From assembly GCF_964204645.1 (NCBI RefSeq), contig NC_134026.1, positions 8,753,450 to 8,817,449 on the forward strand: a stretch of 64,000 bases of DNA, read 5' to 3'. The translations under genes were made by a program, and so were the position numbers. Positions within the stretch are counted from its first letter, which is position 1. Each line of letters opens with the position of its first letter. This stretch comes from Tubulanus polymorphus. Taxonomy: Eukaryota; Nemertea; Palaeonemertea; Tubulaniformes; Tubulanidae. A model generated the notes under the pieces. That model ran no database searches and was not told where the DNA came from. It worked only from the letters and a program-made list of their open reading frames with translations. Of the stretch, positions 38,711 through 52,270 are shown piece after piece.

Positions 38711-40293
38711 GATTTATATATTATTTGTTTTGCTTATTGGTGTCCGCTATTTTGTCTGGTTCATTATCTTCCCATGTCCACCATTGCTATGGGTCCTGGA
38801 CGTCTGAACGTTAAAATAAAAGACAACAAAATGGTGGCACATTCAGTCGTCCATCAATTCCGAAAATAAAAACAAGAAACATCACTTTATCAATCCAAAA
38901 GTAGAAAAGGGCACATTTTTATTTTCTAGATTCATGTAGCAATTTGCATCAGGACTTAATTTATTGCTTGTAAATCACCAAGCAGTAAATTCCAAACATA
39001 TTCCGGGGAGGACTCCCACACCGAGAAACTAGCCCAGAGGATTTTATCGGTACAGGTACATGGGCCATGCCCTGAAACGAGTTAGTCTCAGATATCACTA
39101 AAAGCTCTCGATTATTAAATAGTTTAGGTGACGTATCTATGTGCGCATTCAAACTTACAAGGGGTTGATACCTTCCGTAAGTACAGTGAGGCCGTTTGGC
39201 CCTTTTTAATATCTTCTGGTACCCCTCCTTATGGAAATATAAACTGCCTAATGCCTATTACGTTGAACCATGACTTCATTTTATAGTCCATGGTTGAACT
39301 TGTGTGCCTGAAAGTAACAAGATATATAGTTCATAAATGTCAGACCGAGATCAGTGCAGTTTGAAAGTACTTTGGCACCGTCCTAACAAATTTGACTGAA
39401 CATTGAATGACGTTAGATCTTGTTTCATATTACCACTATGCTAGTATTCCTGTGAATTTACTCTTATCTGCATTGTTGATTTTTTCTGTAATATTTCGAT
39501 TGTAAAATCTAGAGTCAACCGCATTGCATTAAGTATTTTCAGGTAGAAACGTCTGTCAGACAAACATTTTCAGTTATGTGGATATGAAATATGAAACATG
39601 GATATGAAATATTTTGGGAATGGTCTCTGGGTATGTGGTGGCTGATAAAGGCCATGAAAATAGTTAAGGGTATCTTGATCAGCACAAAATAATCGGAATG
39701 AGTAGATTTGGAAACTGTACATACTAAATCATAGGTGCAAATATTTGAAAAGTATAAATCACTTGTGAATTATAACGCATTTGTACTGAAATACTTATCG
39801 ATAATTTATCATTGATACATTATCGGCTGTGGCCTTTGACACAGTCTGGTATAGGTCAAGACGTTTGGTAGAATAATGCCGCTTATTCAACGCCTACGTC
39901 TGATAACGGCTAGTTTGATGTGTCGGCGGCGCGATTCATTGATAAATATTTCTCTAACAGCTCATTTCTTCACGTGTGTCCATTAATCATCCGCGCATCT
40001 CTATATCATGTGATAGATAAACGACGAGTTTTTTGTACCTCATTGACACTGCTAATGATCGATTTGGTGTGAATATCACGAATAGGTTATCAGTGTTTGC
40101 ACACCTTGGGTCGCGACCTGTCGTCAATGCCTACCATTAACTACGCTATCGTTTAGTTGGTAAACGTTTGGCCCGATAAAGTCCAAAAGCAACGGACAAA
40201 ATAAATCTATCAACCATTCACGGTGTTCGTTTCTATGTATATTTTGTGTATACTCTATCGTATCTATTTAAACAACGTACGGGCCTTGATTAA

Positions 40294-40753
40294 TAGGGGC
40301 GGATCTAGACGGGAGGACAAGGAGCATGTGCTCCCGTCGCAATTCTCTTGTGCCCTTTTGAAAATACGATGAAAAAAATTTTAGGGAACTTTTTCCCCCA
40401 CCCCTTATATTCTCTTTAATGTCCCTCAAGTGCATATAAATCGCATCAATAAGATACAATGACATTACGAAATGTTTGGCTTGGGCTCGCTCTTCGTGCA
40501 TACCTGCCCGTTTCTATCTTAAAATAGGAATTGACCCTGTTACTTATTTATTTGGTAGATTTCATTTGATTTTTTCCTTTGATTTTGGCGTCCCTTAAAA
40601 ACCAACCCACCTGCCGGGAGCGAAACAGGGGGTTTGATTTTGAAATCGGAAATCGAAGTACAGATGTAGTTGTGTGCTTGCCCTTTTTAACAGTATACCC
40701 TTTTTATTTCTAAGTGCTCAGGACTGTCAAAGTCTGTCCCTGGATTCGCCCCT
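40294..40753. mobile_element. hAT-like non-autonomous element, copy 1
   Basis: Left AGGGGCGGATCTAG and right TGGATTCGCCCCT are inverted, about 460 bp apart, with no transposase between. Similar ends at 42892-43134. Confidence 0.65.
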
Positions 40754-41312
40754 GAATTCATTGTACTTGAAATGTTCTTCGTTTATTCAACAATACTTCG
40801 CCTTCCGTGACAATAATTAGAAAATGATGATTCAAGCTCACAGTGGCAACTCTGGGCCTACGAGAAAAATTGTCGAAAATTATACACGTAGGCAAAGTTA
40901 AATTTTTTATGCGTTACTTAGCAGCTTTCTTTGATCAAATTCTTCTGAACGGCTTGCGGAGAAGATTCCCGACGCGCACCGAATGACCCTTTTTTAAAAG
41001 GCATTAGTTGCCTCATCGAGACTAGGAAACAATGACATTACGCATCTCTGTAGTACACTTGAAACGAATTTTAACCGGAGTGTTTACAAAAACACTTCAC
41101 GTTGATTTTTTCCTAAAAGCTGGTCCGTACTGACAACGCCGAAGACGAAGCCGTGTCGATTGTTCGCTTTGAATCTTTTTTCGGTCAGAGTAGCACTATA
41201 CATTCACTATAAATATATCATGTAGACATAATTTGATTAATTCAAAACGTCTTCGTCAGCAGTTCATCGCGTACGTAACTTGTACGAACGTATACTAACT
41301 AGCCCCTTGCTA

Positions 41313-41613
41313 CAGACCCGTGCCGAGCTTTTTTGAGGGTCAGTGCTATGTCAAGAAAAGGGCCCCTTTCCACCTTGAAAAGGGGCACTTTCCTATTGAA
41401 AAAGGACAGACCTTAATCTATGAAGTGCCCCGGGTACCTGAATAAAATAAATTTGAGAATGTATTATTTTTTATTTTCCGAAAAAAAAATCACGAATTGT
41501 ATCCAAATTTCGAAAAATCTTGACCCAAATTTTTTGACACTGACTTTTTGAAAGGCACTTTGAATATTTTAGGGGAATCGTTCGCTACCTCCTCGGCATG
41601 GGCCTTTAATACT
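41313..41613. mobile_element. MITE, CAGRCCCATGCCRAG family, copy 2 (inverted relative to copy 1)
   Basis: CAGACCCGTGCCGAGCTTTT at the left, CTCGGCATGGGCCT at the right. The internal words (GAATTGTATCCAAATTTCGA, AATCTTGACCCAAATTTTTT) are the reverse complement of 17475-17550. Confidence 0.8.
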
Positions 41614-41899
41614 GTCTATCCCGAAATGTTTACCTATATATGGTCACTGCCCTTGCTTTGTGTTGAACCTCAGCATGTTTTTGCCTTCACAGTTCATCCT
41701 ATCGCTTAGGCAAATGATCAATTAGTCAATTTATATCTCAAGAGATGAAAGGGTTGTTCGTCCTTCAAGGGTCCAGGGATCGGTATCAGTTTCACAAAGC
41801 CGCCTTAATCACCAATCAACCATTAATCATTGATGAGAAAATTAACGAGCAGTGGCTACAGGTATTGTAGCAACCGCTTCTTTAATCGCTGAATGAGAA

Positions 41900-42300
41900 A
41901 TGGCACCTGCCCTCTTAAAAATAGAATTCGGAAGATATAGAAGTTTACCCTTAGTATGTCTGCTAGTATGTGTAATAAAAATGAAGTATTTAGAGTCAGA
42001 ATTACATTTCCTTTGTGAATTTAACGCATATCACGATTTAAGAAATGACCTATCCAACAAAATTGGAGTGCTAACTGTTGATATAACATCCCTTTCAAGT
42101 ACCGAGGTCGTAACTCGAATTCTACACAATCATAAAATAACTAGATATATTTGCATCTATATTGAAAGGGCGTCCTTACGACGTGACGGTAATACGCCAT
42201 GAATATGTTATATTTGTATGAAAATTTGTGTCTTGTAAGCCTTTTATAGGCTGGCTTTACTTGTTAAAATATTGATGACACTCTAATAAACTATAAAAAG
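41900..42300 (+). mobile_element. LINE remnant, reverse-transcriptase C-terminus
   Basis: ORF 41900-42202 reads LKIEFGRYRSLP ... KYLESELHFLCEFNAYHDLR, matching the C-terminal end of CR1/Jockey-type LINE polyproteins (RYxxxPxxxRxCxxC...ExHFLxxCxxYxxLR). The expected first cysteines are decayed. The 3' region ends near ACTCTAATAAACTATA. 5' truncated, inactive. Confidence 0.7.
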
Positions 42301-42891
42301 AAAAAAACAAGAGAAAATAAAGGAGAAAACAAATTACACAATGTTTACATAACATCATACCATATATAATACTTTATTATCTATTTTTTTTTTACAAATA
42401 TCAATTTTCTTCATACTTAAAATACAAAGCCATCTCTCTGTCAAATCACCAGGTTCAATAACAAGTTACATCATATATATCGTAATGCACGTGGACAATA
42501 ACATTAAAATCATTTTTCGCAGACTGACCTTCACTCAAAACACGTTATCCATTTTCAGCGCTCAAATATGTACATATGTATATCGATTTAGTAATGTTTA
42601 TCATATGCCGGAGAAAAGCGAGTTAACTCAATTAATAGTTTCAGTAAGGGATAGACACTATGTCGGTTACTGACACTAAGTATACGTTGATGATGTTAAT
42701 TTTCTTTGACGTGAAACGGTCGCATATTACAAACCGATCCGATTCGCATCCAAATTAATATATTTACCCGATTTATTCAAATAACGCATACCCCCGGTAT
42801 AGTTCAACTCGGTACACTGCGCTGTTGTTTTCCTGAAAGTAGGCGATTGAAATGTTGCGGAGTACGCCTTAAGAATAAACCTCGCAAGGTC

Positions 42892-43134
42892 AGGGGCGGA
42901 TTTAGGGGGTGGTCTCGGGGGTACGAACCCCTGCCTTTCCATTGAGGTATTAAGGATGCCCTTTTCGTCAAGACAAAGATCGTTAAAACCTATATAGATT
43001 TGACACTCGTCCTTTCGGAAATTGCATATTTTTGGATGTATTTCTTCAAAAATATCTACGTAACACCGACGGTGTGATCCCTGTGGCATAGCTAATAAAT
43101 CTCAAAATCTATCGGATTTTCCTAGATCCGCCCC
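42892..43134. mobile_element. hAT-like non-autonomous element, copy 2
   Basis: Left AGGGGCGGATTTAGGGGG and right CCTAGATCCGCCCC are inverted. AAGGT on both flanks may be the core of an 8-bp target duplication. 243 bp, non-coding. Confidence 0.75.
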
Positions 43135-44634
43135 GAAGGTTCGCTCCCTTAAAAGTATAGATAACCGGGGGAAATCAGTGTATTTTCGATTGCATATCTC
43201 CCTGCCGCCAAATGATAGAATACGCTTCATTCAAATCCCAGGTCCCATCTCGTGTTGGAAAATAGGCTACCAATGTATCTAAAAAAAACGTCGTCAGTAG
43301 TCTTTGATATTCAAGGAGAGGACTAGCCTAATTCAAGTTATAATCAACATCACAATCTCATAATAGGATATTTTCCATGATGTGGTTTCCTAATTTTTCG
43401 AAACAATGCTTTTTCATTCATATCTATACAAGTGTGGATTTCTTGTTCGACTCGACCTCTTTTGGTAACGGAGCCGATGTAAAGAACAGTCTTTTTCCAA
43501 ATCTTCTGACCGAATATTTATTCGTTGTCAAATAGATTCTAACCACTATCCGTGGAAACTGGATTCAGTCGCATCCAGTATGTCAATTTTTGATTTTTGT
43601 TTCACTATGGAAAAGGTATATAGTTTGCCTTATCGATGACGCGTTGTGCAACACAGTATAATTTTCGATTATGTACAAATGATATGTTTTCAATAATAAT
43701 TACGTAATCATTGATAATAATGATAATGATGATGATAATCTTTAATAACCATTTAACAAGAAACAAACAAACAAACAAATAAGCAAGTATACCAATGCAC
43801 GTCATTAACATAAAATTCATATAAACAAATTTTCAATTTCGAATGCCTCATGATAAATACCCTGGCTCAACCTGAGTTTGTGCTATATAAATGCAAATAG
43901 CCGTAATATCATTAAACAAGGTATTAGCTATCGTAACCAGGGTAAAAGTTTAATTTAATTCAACAAGCCATATTATCATCCCTATACCTCTTTATCAATA
44001 CGTTGTATTGAGAACTGTATCCGGTGATTGCCACGAAAAAAATCTTCGTAATCTTTTTTTTTCATTCAATATCTCATTCTTATCGACGTGAGAAGTAACC
44101 GCGGACTCGTTTTAGGGTCCGGCACAATTTCGCGGTAACTACATTCAAGTCATTCAAACTTCAATCGATTATTACAACGATGTCCCGAGACTTCGTTTAC
44201 TTGCGCCACAATCAGGGCACCAACGCCTACACTTGAACCTCGCGGTCAACTGAACCGGGTAGAAAATTTCAAAATATGTCAATAGATTCCATGATTGCCA
44301 ATACTTTAACGACGATGATTCTAGTCCGTAGATTAAGAATTTGAGCTAAAATCGATACACTAACCCGAGATCTTAAAAAGTCGAATTTTTTTCTCGATGG
44401 CAAAACAAAGCACCATTCGAACTCACCGCTAGTACATGCGATAGATACCGCCATGATGATTCTAGGGGTACATATTTACACACTACAATACTTAAGTTCA
44501 CCTCTGAACCGAGAGACATTTGTGTCGGTGACTTTTGAACATTCGATTTAAAAGGCTCAAAACACTCGTATTCTATATGTATATATGGTAGTTCGTGGTC
44601 ATGTTAGATTTATACTTGTACACGGAGTCGGATT

Positions 44635-47600
44635 TCAGCGATGACCGATGTTTTGCCGATCGTGGATCGTAATTTGAACTCCGTCTCGCGGTACGATTGT
44701 GCCCCCTTCTCTGAATTCGAGCGGCACTTGAGTTTGCTCGCATCGTGTCAGCGTGTAATTCTGAAGGATTCTCACTAGCGACAATTTCATTTCCAAAAAT
44801 GCGAATCTCATCCCCACGCAGTTTCTCGGACCGGCGCCAAACGGCATCCACGCCATCGGGTGCCGCCTGGCTCCTCGGTAATCCGGGCTAAATCTGAAGA
44901 AAATAAAACGAAAATTTCAAATATCAAATGTTTTTACGATATTTTTTACCAAATGAAAATTTCTAAAGAAAATACAGTCGAAGTTCGTTATAACGCCATC
45001 ACTTTTCAATGCTACAGCTCCCTTAACGCCAACATATTTCAGAGAACAAATTTGCCCAATTTAACTCAAATTCAATGAAAATACCATTGTCTATAACGCC
45101 ATATTTTTCATCCGTCCCAATGGGTAACGTTATAAAAGACTTATTACTCTATTTAGGCAATAATGGTGAAATCGTTAGTTTGGTTATGATTTGATTACCT
45201 TTCTGGGTAAAACTCTTTTGGATCGACTGGTCCCCAAATATCGGGGTCGTAATGTATCGCCCAAACATTGGCCTGAACAACGGCACCCTTAGGTATGAAA
45301 ACACCATTGATCGTACAAGACTCCATGCACAATCTATTAGTTATCCTGAAAAATGAGAATAAAATTACACCATGTTTAGTATTTTGAGTCCTATCGTACC
45401 TCATAATTGGTACCATTATCCCTACATCCGTGCATTTGTTAACTGTGCATACTATCCGGGGGGACGATGCACAGGTTTTCTAAGTATCTTCAGAAATTTA
45501 AGTACCCCAGTGCCCAGTTGCGAGTATACATATCTAAAAAGTCGAATTTTAACTGGCTCCTTCATTCTTGTTATTAATCATACAAACGAAGCGACGATTA
45601 TCCGAAGAAATATATTTGTATACCAACATTCGAAAGCACATTCAACAAATTTCCAAATGATTACTAAACAACATCATCTATAGGCGTAATGTTGCTACAT
45701 CATGTTTTCACGATGCAAAGTTTTTTTTTTCAATCGGAAAATTTCGGTTTGGGCTGTTTCTAGTGTATTTATGTTGGTAACAGGATCGACCTTGACTTTT
45801 GAGAAATTTATCACTCGTGATGAACTATATCATGCTGTAGGTAATTATTGATATGATAGACGTATGGTACTATAACAGTACTTAAATGTTGTACCGGGTA
45901 TCGCTTTTGAAAATTATCACGTAAGTTATGTAACTTAACATGTCCATGTATGACAGTTCAAAACTTTGCCCCAAATGGAAAGGCAAAACTATGAACTATT
46001 TTTGTTGTATTTTCATTTTCAAAATACGTGTACTCATGCGCAGACGTTTTTTATTAATTGCTTGGAGTATGGATCCGTACCCCCCCCCCCCCCGAATTCT
46101 GCAAAATCTTCAAATAAAAACAGTTTTTTGTCCTCCTTTGTGTTTTCATCACAATTTTTCAACAAGAAAAAAATATTTTGTTGTTATATTCATCTTGATT
46201 TTAATCTCGTGATTTTTCGTCTCTCCGAACAATTGATTCAAATTGATCAAAATTTCCACTACGTTTTATTTTTTCTGCAGTCCTTCCGAGGTTTATGCGT
46301 GGAAAATGAATAAATTTTATTTTTCTCCAGTTCCCCTCAATTTTGAAACGCTTATTATAAAATTTAAAAAAATAATTTCTATTTTTTTCCCTTCGCCTCC
46401 CGTTCATTTCTCGAAAAACAATCCCTGCTCCAAGTAATTAAAAAGAAAGCCTTATCGGGCTCGGCAACTTACGTCGATACGAGTGGGTATTTCCGTAAAA
46501 CCTCGGAAATAACCATTTCCATATACGGCATATTATGAACCATATCATAGGTCAACTCGGCCTGGAACCGGAAAAGAAAGTTTTAACCAGTTTTCACAGT
46601 AAATCAAAAGCACCGATTATTTGTACATTATCCAAGATAATTTGATATCGAAATCACGATATTCTGGTTTTAGTCGTAGAATTATTTCAGAGACGAAAAA
46701 CCCTTTACCTCTTTCGGGCAGAGCCGGTCAATCTCTTCTTGCAGCTTTTCTTGAACCGGTGGATTCATAACCAGCTCGTATGTGATGTACGCCATCGCCG
46801 TACTCGTCGTTTCATATCCGGCGAGTAAGAATAACACCGACTGAGCTTTGATTTCCTAGCACAGAAAAAAAGACACCGAAATTGATTATAGAAGATGATG
46901 ATGATAATGATGATATTACGCACGCACGCACGAACGCACGTACACACGATATCCATGATACCAGAAAAACACGAAAACAAGAATGCGGTAAAAACGACCT
47001 TAGTTCCGATGGTCTAGGAGTTGGTTTTATCTCTTACCTGCTGGGTGACTAAATCTGACTCAACTAACCAGGGATGAAATTATATTGACCTGGCCCCCTC
47101 ACTCATTTTATATGTAGTTTTGTATTTTCAAAAGAAATTCGAAATTGTGGCTCGTTTGTATACCTAACTTCGCATTTTATCATATTTCTCAAGTATGTTT
47201 GTGGGTACAAAAAGTCGGTATGGTATATATACAAAGTGCATGGCTGCCTCGCTAATTGAGAGGTGGATCGAACCACAATCATCCAAAGAATGATCCCGAG
47301 TGAGCTATGATTGTCTACATATTCCTATTCCTATTCGAAAAATATGCACTGGAACTTGCCCTTAATGATTTCACAGCGAAACAACTTTATTATGTGAATA
47401 CATTTGAAAACTAAAGTGATAGAAACTATATTTCTTCGCGTGTTTTTTTTCCGCCTAGATACGTACCTCGTGCGATAAGGCTTTTTTCGGAGGTTTGTCG
47501 TTCCAAACCGAATCGTAAGCAGTGCCGTTCGCGTAACCGTTCGCGTGGCCGTTCGTCGTCGTCACGTGGCCGTTTTTTAGTTTGCCGTTCAGACGTGGCG

Positions 47601-50600
47601 AGCAGCTGGCCCGGTTGTTATCCGCGTGAGTGCCGTTCGCTTGTTTGACGCCGATTTCGTCCTCGTCGCTGCCATCCGTGCTGATTCGCGTATTTGAATC
47701 TCGCGTCATCGTCAATTTGGAATAGCTTCGCGTCGACACTTCTTCGGCGTCGAGCATTAGCTGCAATAGGTCTACTCGCCGGTACTGAAAAATTCAATCA
47801 AATGCCTTGTCATTCACGGCTCCTCCTCGGGGGCATTCGAGTTATCTTCTTTTTTTTCTCGAAGATCAGCCATCAGTATATTATGAATATGAAATGAGTT
47901 TCCATGGCAACGGGAACTTTGATATTCTCTCATTAACTAATAAAACCTGCAGTTTTTGTTAATAAAGTACATACGTACTTCTTCATTTTTACGAAGTGTA
48001 ATAATGTTCGCAAGCGCGCTAGTCAGCCATTTCGTCGGGTCCTCTTTGAATTGGTGGATCAATTTCAGCAATAAATTCCAGAACTTTCCGAACTCGGGGA
48101 TCAGTACTACAAAACAATGTTTTATATCTGTAATTTGTTAGGTCTGTTGAGATATCTTGTGTAAATAAATATTATCATTATCATTATCATTAACAAAACA
48201 AAATTTACGGGATTCCAATAATGATTTGTGGCATATTGATCTATTGAACTTTTAATTGATGAGGGAATTAAAATGAGTGGTAAAACTATCTTACGAGCTA
48301 TCATAAGAAGGAACGGCCTCGTCGAGCCATCCATGAATATTTGTCGACACCGGAATAAGAACGGGTCGTTCGGGTCTTTCTGCGACTGTACGTCCATTCC
48401 GAATGCGCAGCTGCCGATCACGTCTAGGGTCAAACCTTGATAACGTCTTCGGAAAAGAAGAGAAAGTTGAATATACAAATTACTATTCATCAATTATGAA
48501 TCGTGTTGATATCAATTAGCATATTAGATGTAATTGGAAATGCCATCATTTTTGCATGTCTGCGCCAGACTTTTAGTTGAATTATTCTGACCATTCCGGT
48601 ATTCAAAACGGACGGCCATGTGACAACGACGCCATATCGTGATACGTGATACCAAAATGGACGTTGGTTGGTTACTTACGAATATATTTCAATCGGTTCT
48701 CCAGTTTCATTGTGCGCTTTTAGTTTATCCATCATGTCATCGATTGACCTATGAATTAAGGGCGACATCTACGAAAAGAAATTATTACAACTTAAATCAA
48801 ACGTGGAACGTGGTGTTCAATATCAAGTTTATTCTTAAATATATATCGAACTGTTCAATGGTGAAAGAATTGTTCGCAGATATGGTCGATTTTGGTATCG
48901 AAAATTCGAAAGTACAAAATTGGGTAGATTTGACAACAAATAACAAAATCATAACAACAACATAATTCATTTTGAGATGAATATATTCTAACATTACGAT
49001 CGATTTCGTCGATTTATTTCAGCCTCATCAGGTGTGATAAAGTGATCAGCCCGCAGATATTTTTGTGGCTTATATGCCCTATGTGCATAGTTCACTTAAT
49101 CATACCCGATGAGGCTGAAATGAATCTGCGAATGAATCAGCGATCGTGTCAATAGAATGTATTTATCTCAAAATGAATTGTGTGTATTGTTTTGTTATGG
49201 CTTTATCTAGAAATTCGATTTTTGTTCGAAACATTGTAGGGATACGGGTGTGGCATTCCGAGCCGGGTATCCCCACGATTTGAAACGAGAAGTTAATCTT
49301 TACCAATTTCATCTTAGTCGCGCTGAATGTTGGATTTATTATCGTGCGCAATCGTTTCCACCTTTCTCCCTGGGCCGATAACATGTGCACAGCCGTGTCG
49401 TCTGGGTCCGGTTGAAGGGGATAATACTGGAAGAAAATGGAAATCGCGCTACAGACGGATAGATTTGATATTGTTACTCATTGAGATCAATTTCTCATTT
49501 TTTGCTCCCGTCTTCTCTTTCTTTATTCTCCCTCCCTCCATCCCTCGCAACCCCCCCCCCCCTCCCCGCCCCCTCCCTTCCCCTACTACATTTGTAAATT
49601 TGTTTTTTTTCGTTTTTGAATGGTTAAACTTTCTTGATTTTATTTTTCTGCTCTTCCGCGAAATAAGTACTGAAATTGAAATATTCCATTCAGGTGGCGG
49701 TATTTTGCCGAAGCGTTATATTGTGTTTGGAAAAACATTAGGTTTCACTTAAAATGCAGTTCATTAGATTAGAAAATGACCCGTGTCTTGTTCGGGTGGA
49801 TGATTGCCCTCAACAAAGAGCGGTTGGGCAGGCGATAATTCAACATCAGAAGGTTTCGTTAGGAAGATCAGAATCTCTTGCGAGCAATGAATTCAAAACT
49901 GGATCACCGATATGCATCCCAGATATATATATTTTTGACGTGTGAATTAAAGTCAGTGTATTTATAACGCACTGGGGGAAAGGTCACCTTCAAGTAAGTA
50001 GGGTACAGGTTACTTAAGATCCGATATCATTATTTATTCAACCGAACATTTAAAAAATCGGTTAAATCCGATACCAACAGAGGCAAAATCATTAGCCTCA
50101 ACTATTCTAAGGTCACATTCCGAACTTGCGGCGCGGGGCCGCGCGCGAAGAATCGATAATACCGTGATTTCCTCACGGCATCGGTTCTCAATAATAAGCC
50201 GAGACAGAAATGTGCTCGAAATTCGATCAGCCGCAAGGCAGTCACGGGCGCGTCCATACAACTCGGCGAAGATTATTTTGATCAAGTGAAAAAATACGAT
50301 TACCGAAGAAGTCGTATCGCGTCGAATAATGCACCACGTTCACCCCCACGAATCGAGTTCATATCACTCTGCATTATATTAAAGGAGGGGAAAGACACAA
50401 CACTTGACATTAAGTTATCTATCAAAAGGCTACATTCCATAGTAAACAGACACTTGTTTTGTTTTTGCTCTACGGTACTCAAATGAAAACATACTTGAAA
50501 AATCGTCGATACTGAAAGTGATTAATTGCTATTGAAATCACGCTCTCCAAAACTACTGTTTGGCTTGATTTTTTCTTTTTTAGTACTCCTATCTCTCCCG

Positions 50601-52270
50601 CCGGCAGTACACTTGAATACTTGCTATATTGTCACCAATTATGCCCTCGTTTTTATATGTAGACTGGAATCGATATCGTTCACTGCCTTAAGCAGTCGCA
50701 AATTACAAAGTTTCTTTTCGTTGCCATTTTGCGATGCCATCGTAGCTATCGTAGCAAAATCGTCGCTATTAAAAGAGGCCCGCCAGTTAAATCCCCTATT
50801 ATGACATCATCGTACTATACTTTAGATATTTCACTGCCATATTCTCTAAATAAAAGTGTAGCACCTTGATAACCGATTATTGCAACACTGCACCTGCTGT
50901 CAGGGTGACAACACCCAGCGTCCGAAGCCCCAAGATGTTGCCTTTCCATGTACCAAGAAAGTCCGTATCGCTCACCGATTGTATGAATCTAATTTCTACC
51001 AGCTCCATCTCCCATAGTTATATGGATCAAACACTTTTTGGCACTATTACAATGTCAGAGGGGATTTTGGAGGCAGTTTTCTTATTCGGGAGTGTCTAGC
51101 AGACAGACACGCAATAAATTCAAGGGATCCCAATATGGATGTCTTTTTGGAAAAGTCGTTTTATAGTGCACATGATAAATTATCATTATCGGTATATATC
51201 GCTATCTATGTTCTAAGCCCCAGATTTATCAAAATTGGCGTCGTTGATGCCGAAGATGTTATCAAATTATTCATCCCTACTAGCGCCTGAGGCTGATCGA
51301 ATAGTCGCGGAAAAATTGGATGTACACGCGATCAGAAGAGAACGTTTATCAATTTGATAGAAGTTGGTTGTTTGTCACTGTCGCTTTGGCGAAGGAACTG
51401 CGTATTAGTCAAGAGATGATTTAAGGTCTACTAGACGTATATACGCAACATATATAAATGATGCAAAGGCTTACCTTTCTGGAGTGGAAGTTGCTGAATT
51501 TTTTCACGAACACTTGTTTCAGAATCTCTAAATCCGACGTAACGATCACGGGAACCGGGCCTTCGTAATACCTGGAAAATTTAAATCGATATTAGTTCAT
51601 TTTGGATACGAAAGTATTTTTTTAAGAAACTTCGAAAACACGCGCACGCAATCCAACGAAACTTACCCAAATACGTTGCCGTATTTTTGCCTCCAATCCA
51701 AATACAGTCTAAACAAAGGCTGAAAAACAAAATAAAAACGTCATATTTCATTGTCTCCGATGCGATATCTTAAGAATCTACGAGTGAAATTTTGGATATG
51801 GATATCTTACTTTGTTTGCCATTTCAGCCAAGTTACCGAAAAATACGTCAGGTTGAGGCCCATCGATTCCGACTTTTTTCAAAAAGAGAAGTTTTGATTT
51901 TCGATACCTGGATTGAAAATATGACAGGATTTTACGATCAAAAAGATACTTTTGAATTTTAAAAAAAGGTAACTTTACCAATTAAAAGTTCATTCAATAC
52001 ATCATACAGTGGAACCTCGTTATAACGAACTCGGATACAACGATTCATCGGATATTACAAATATAGAATTTCGTCCCAAGTAAGAAAATTTGATTAATTT
52101 AATACTGGATATAAAAACGAACTATCGGTTATAACGAACATATTTTCTGGTCCGGTGAAGTTCGTTGTAACGAGGTTCCACTGTACATTATTCAAAGAAT
52201 ACATTTATACTCACCAGTAGAAAATTCCTAGGGCGCCTGCGATCGCTAGTAAAACGCTCGTCGCGAACAT
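44635..52270 (-). CDS. Cytochrome P450, CYP3 clan (CYP3A / thromboxane-synthase-like), complete, 13 exons
   Basis: Exons (minus): 52215-52270, 51811-51907, 51667-51719, 51475-51571, 49304-49426, 48680-48768, 48295-48446, 47979-48106, 47467-47784, 46709-46855, 46473-46561, 45199-45345, 44635-44893. Sum 1755 nt, 584 aa, all phases agreeing. It is a haem monooxygenase of the ER membrane, using NADPH-P450 reductase; substrate unknown. Seen: N-terminal hydrophobic anchor (MFATSVLLAIAGALGIFYW), C-helix GERWKRLR, I-helix AGYETTS (from 383), K-helix EVLR, FYPERF, and haem loop FGAGPRNCVG with the thiolate Cys at 524. The pattern RVDLLQLMLDAEE ... LSHEEIKAQSVLFLLAGYETT is CYP3-clan-like. Family members are usually about 500 aa; the excess is a low-complexity insertion in exon 9. 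The exact subfamily cannot be named without a tree. Confidence 0.95.
44985..45140. repeat. Pogo/Tigger-like MITE fragment, copy 2 (P450 intron 12)
   Basis: GTTCGTTATAACGCC, TTAACGCCAACATATTTCAG, AGAACAAATTTGCCCAATTT and CGTTATAAAAGAC: the reverse complement of 16080-16207 in order. Confidence 0.65.
46910..46945. repeat. Small (ATGATA)n and (CGCA)n runs in P450 intron 9
   Basis: GATGATGATGATAATGATG followed by CACGCACGCACGAACGCACG. Confidence 0.8.
47500..47745 (-). other. Low-complexity insertion coding segment in P450 exon 9
   Basis: Residues about 280-362 lie between the H-region DLLQLMLDAEE and the I-helix LSHEEIKAQS. They are rich in Ser, Thr, Asp, Glu, Asn and Gly, with NGHxxxxNGHANGYANGT-type repeats. 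CYP3A proteins have about 15-20 residues here. No splice sites in phase were seen that would remove it. Confidence 0.75.
49010..49135. repeat. Inverted-repeat element in P450 intron 5
   Basis: ATTTCAGCCTCATCAGGTGT at the left pairs with ACCCGATGAGGCTGAAAT at the right, with AAAGTGA/TTCACTT further in. MITE-like palindrome with a GATGAGGCTGAAA word. Confidence 0.65.
49427..51474. other. Large P450 intron 4, no gene recognised
   Basis: 2.05 kb. It has a C/T-rich tract at 49525-49585 next to the exon 5 acceptor (a very long polypyrimidine-like run on the opposite strand) and a CpG-rich segment at 50100-50290 of unknown origin. Confidence 0.5.
52007..52183. mobile_element. Pogo/Tigger-type MITE in P450 intron 1
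   Basis: Both ends are CAGTGGAACCTCGTTATAAC-like (right end CAGTGGAACCTCGTTACAAC read in reverse) with TA on each side (52005-52006, 52184-52185). 177 bp; the interior repeats the GTTATAACGAAC word. Non-coding. Confidence 0.9.

Larger units (their letters stand above)
38711..44634. other. Intergenic, repeat-bearing, no host gene recognised
   Basis: Contains two GGGGCGGATC TIR elements, one CAGRCCCATGCC element, a LINE remnant, and small (ATGATA)n and (AAAC)n runs at 43700-43790. P450 3' UTR is expected just below 44635. Confidence 0.55.

Noticed and set aside
49327-49752. 141-codon ORF rich in Pro and Phe
   Set aside because: Antisense to P450 exon 5, extended by a poly-C/T tract.
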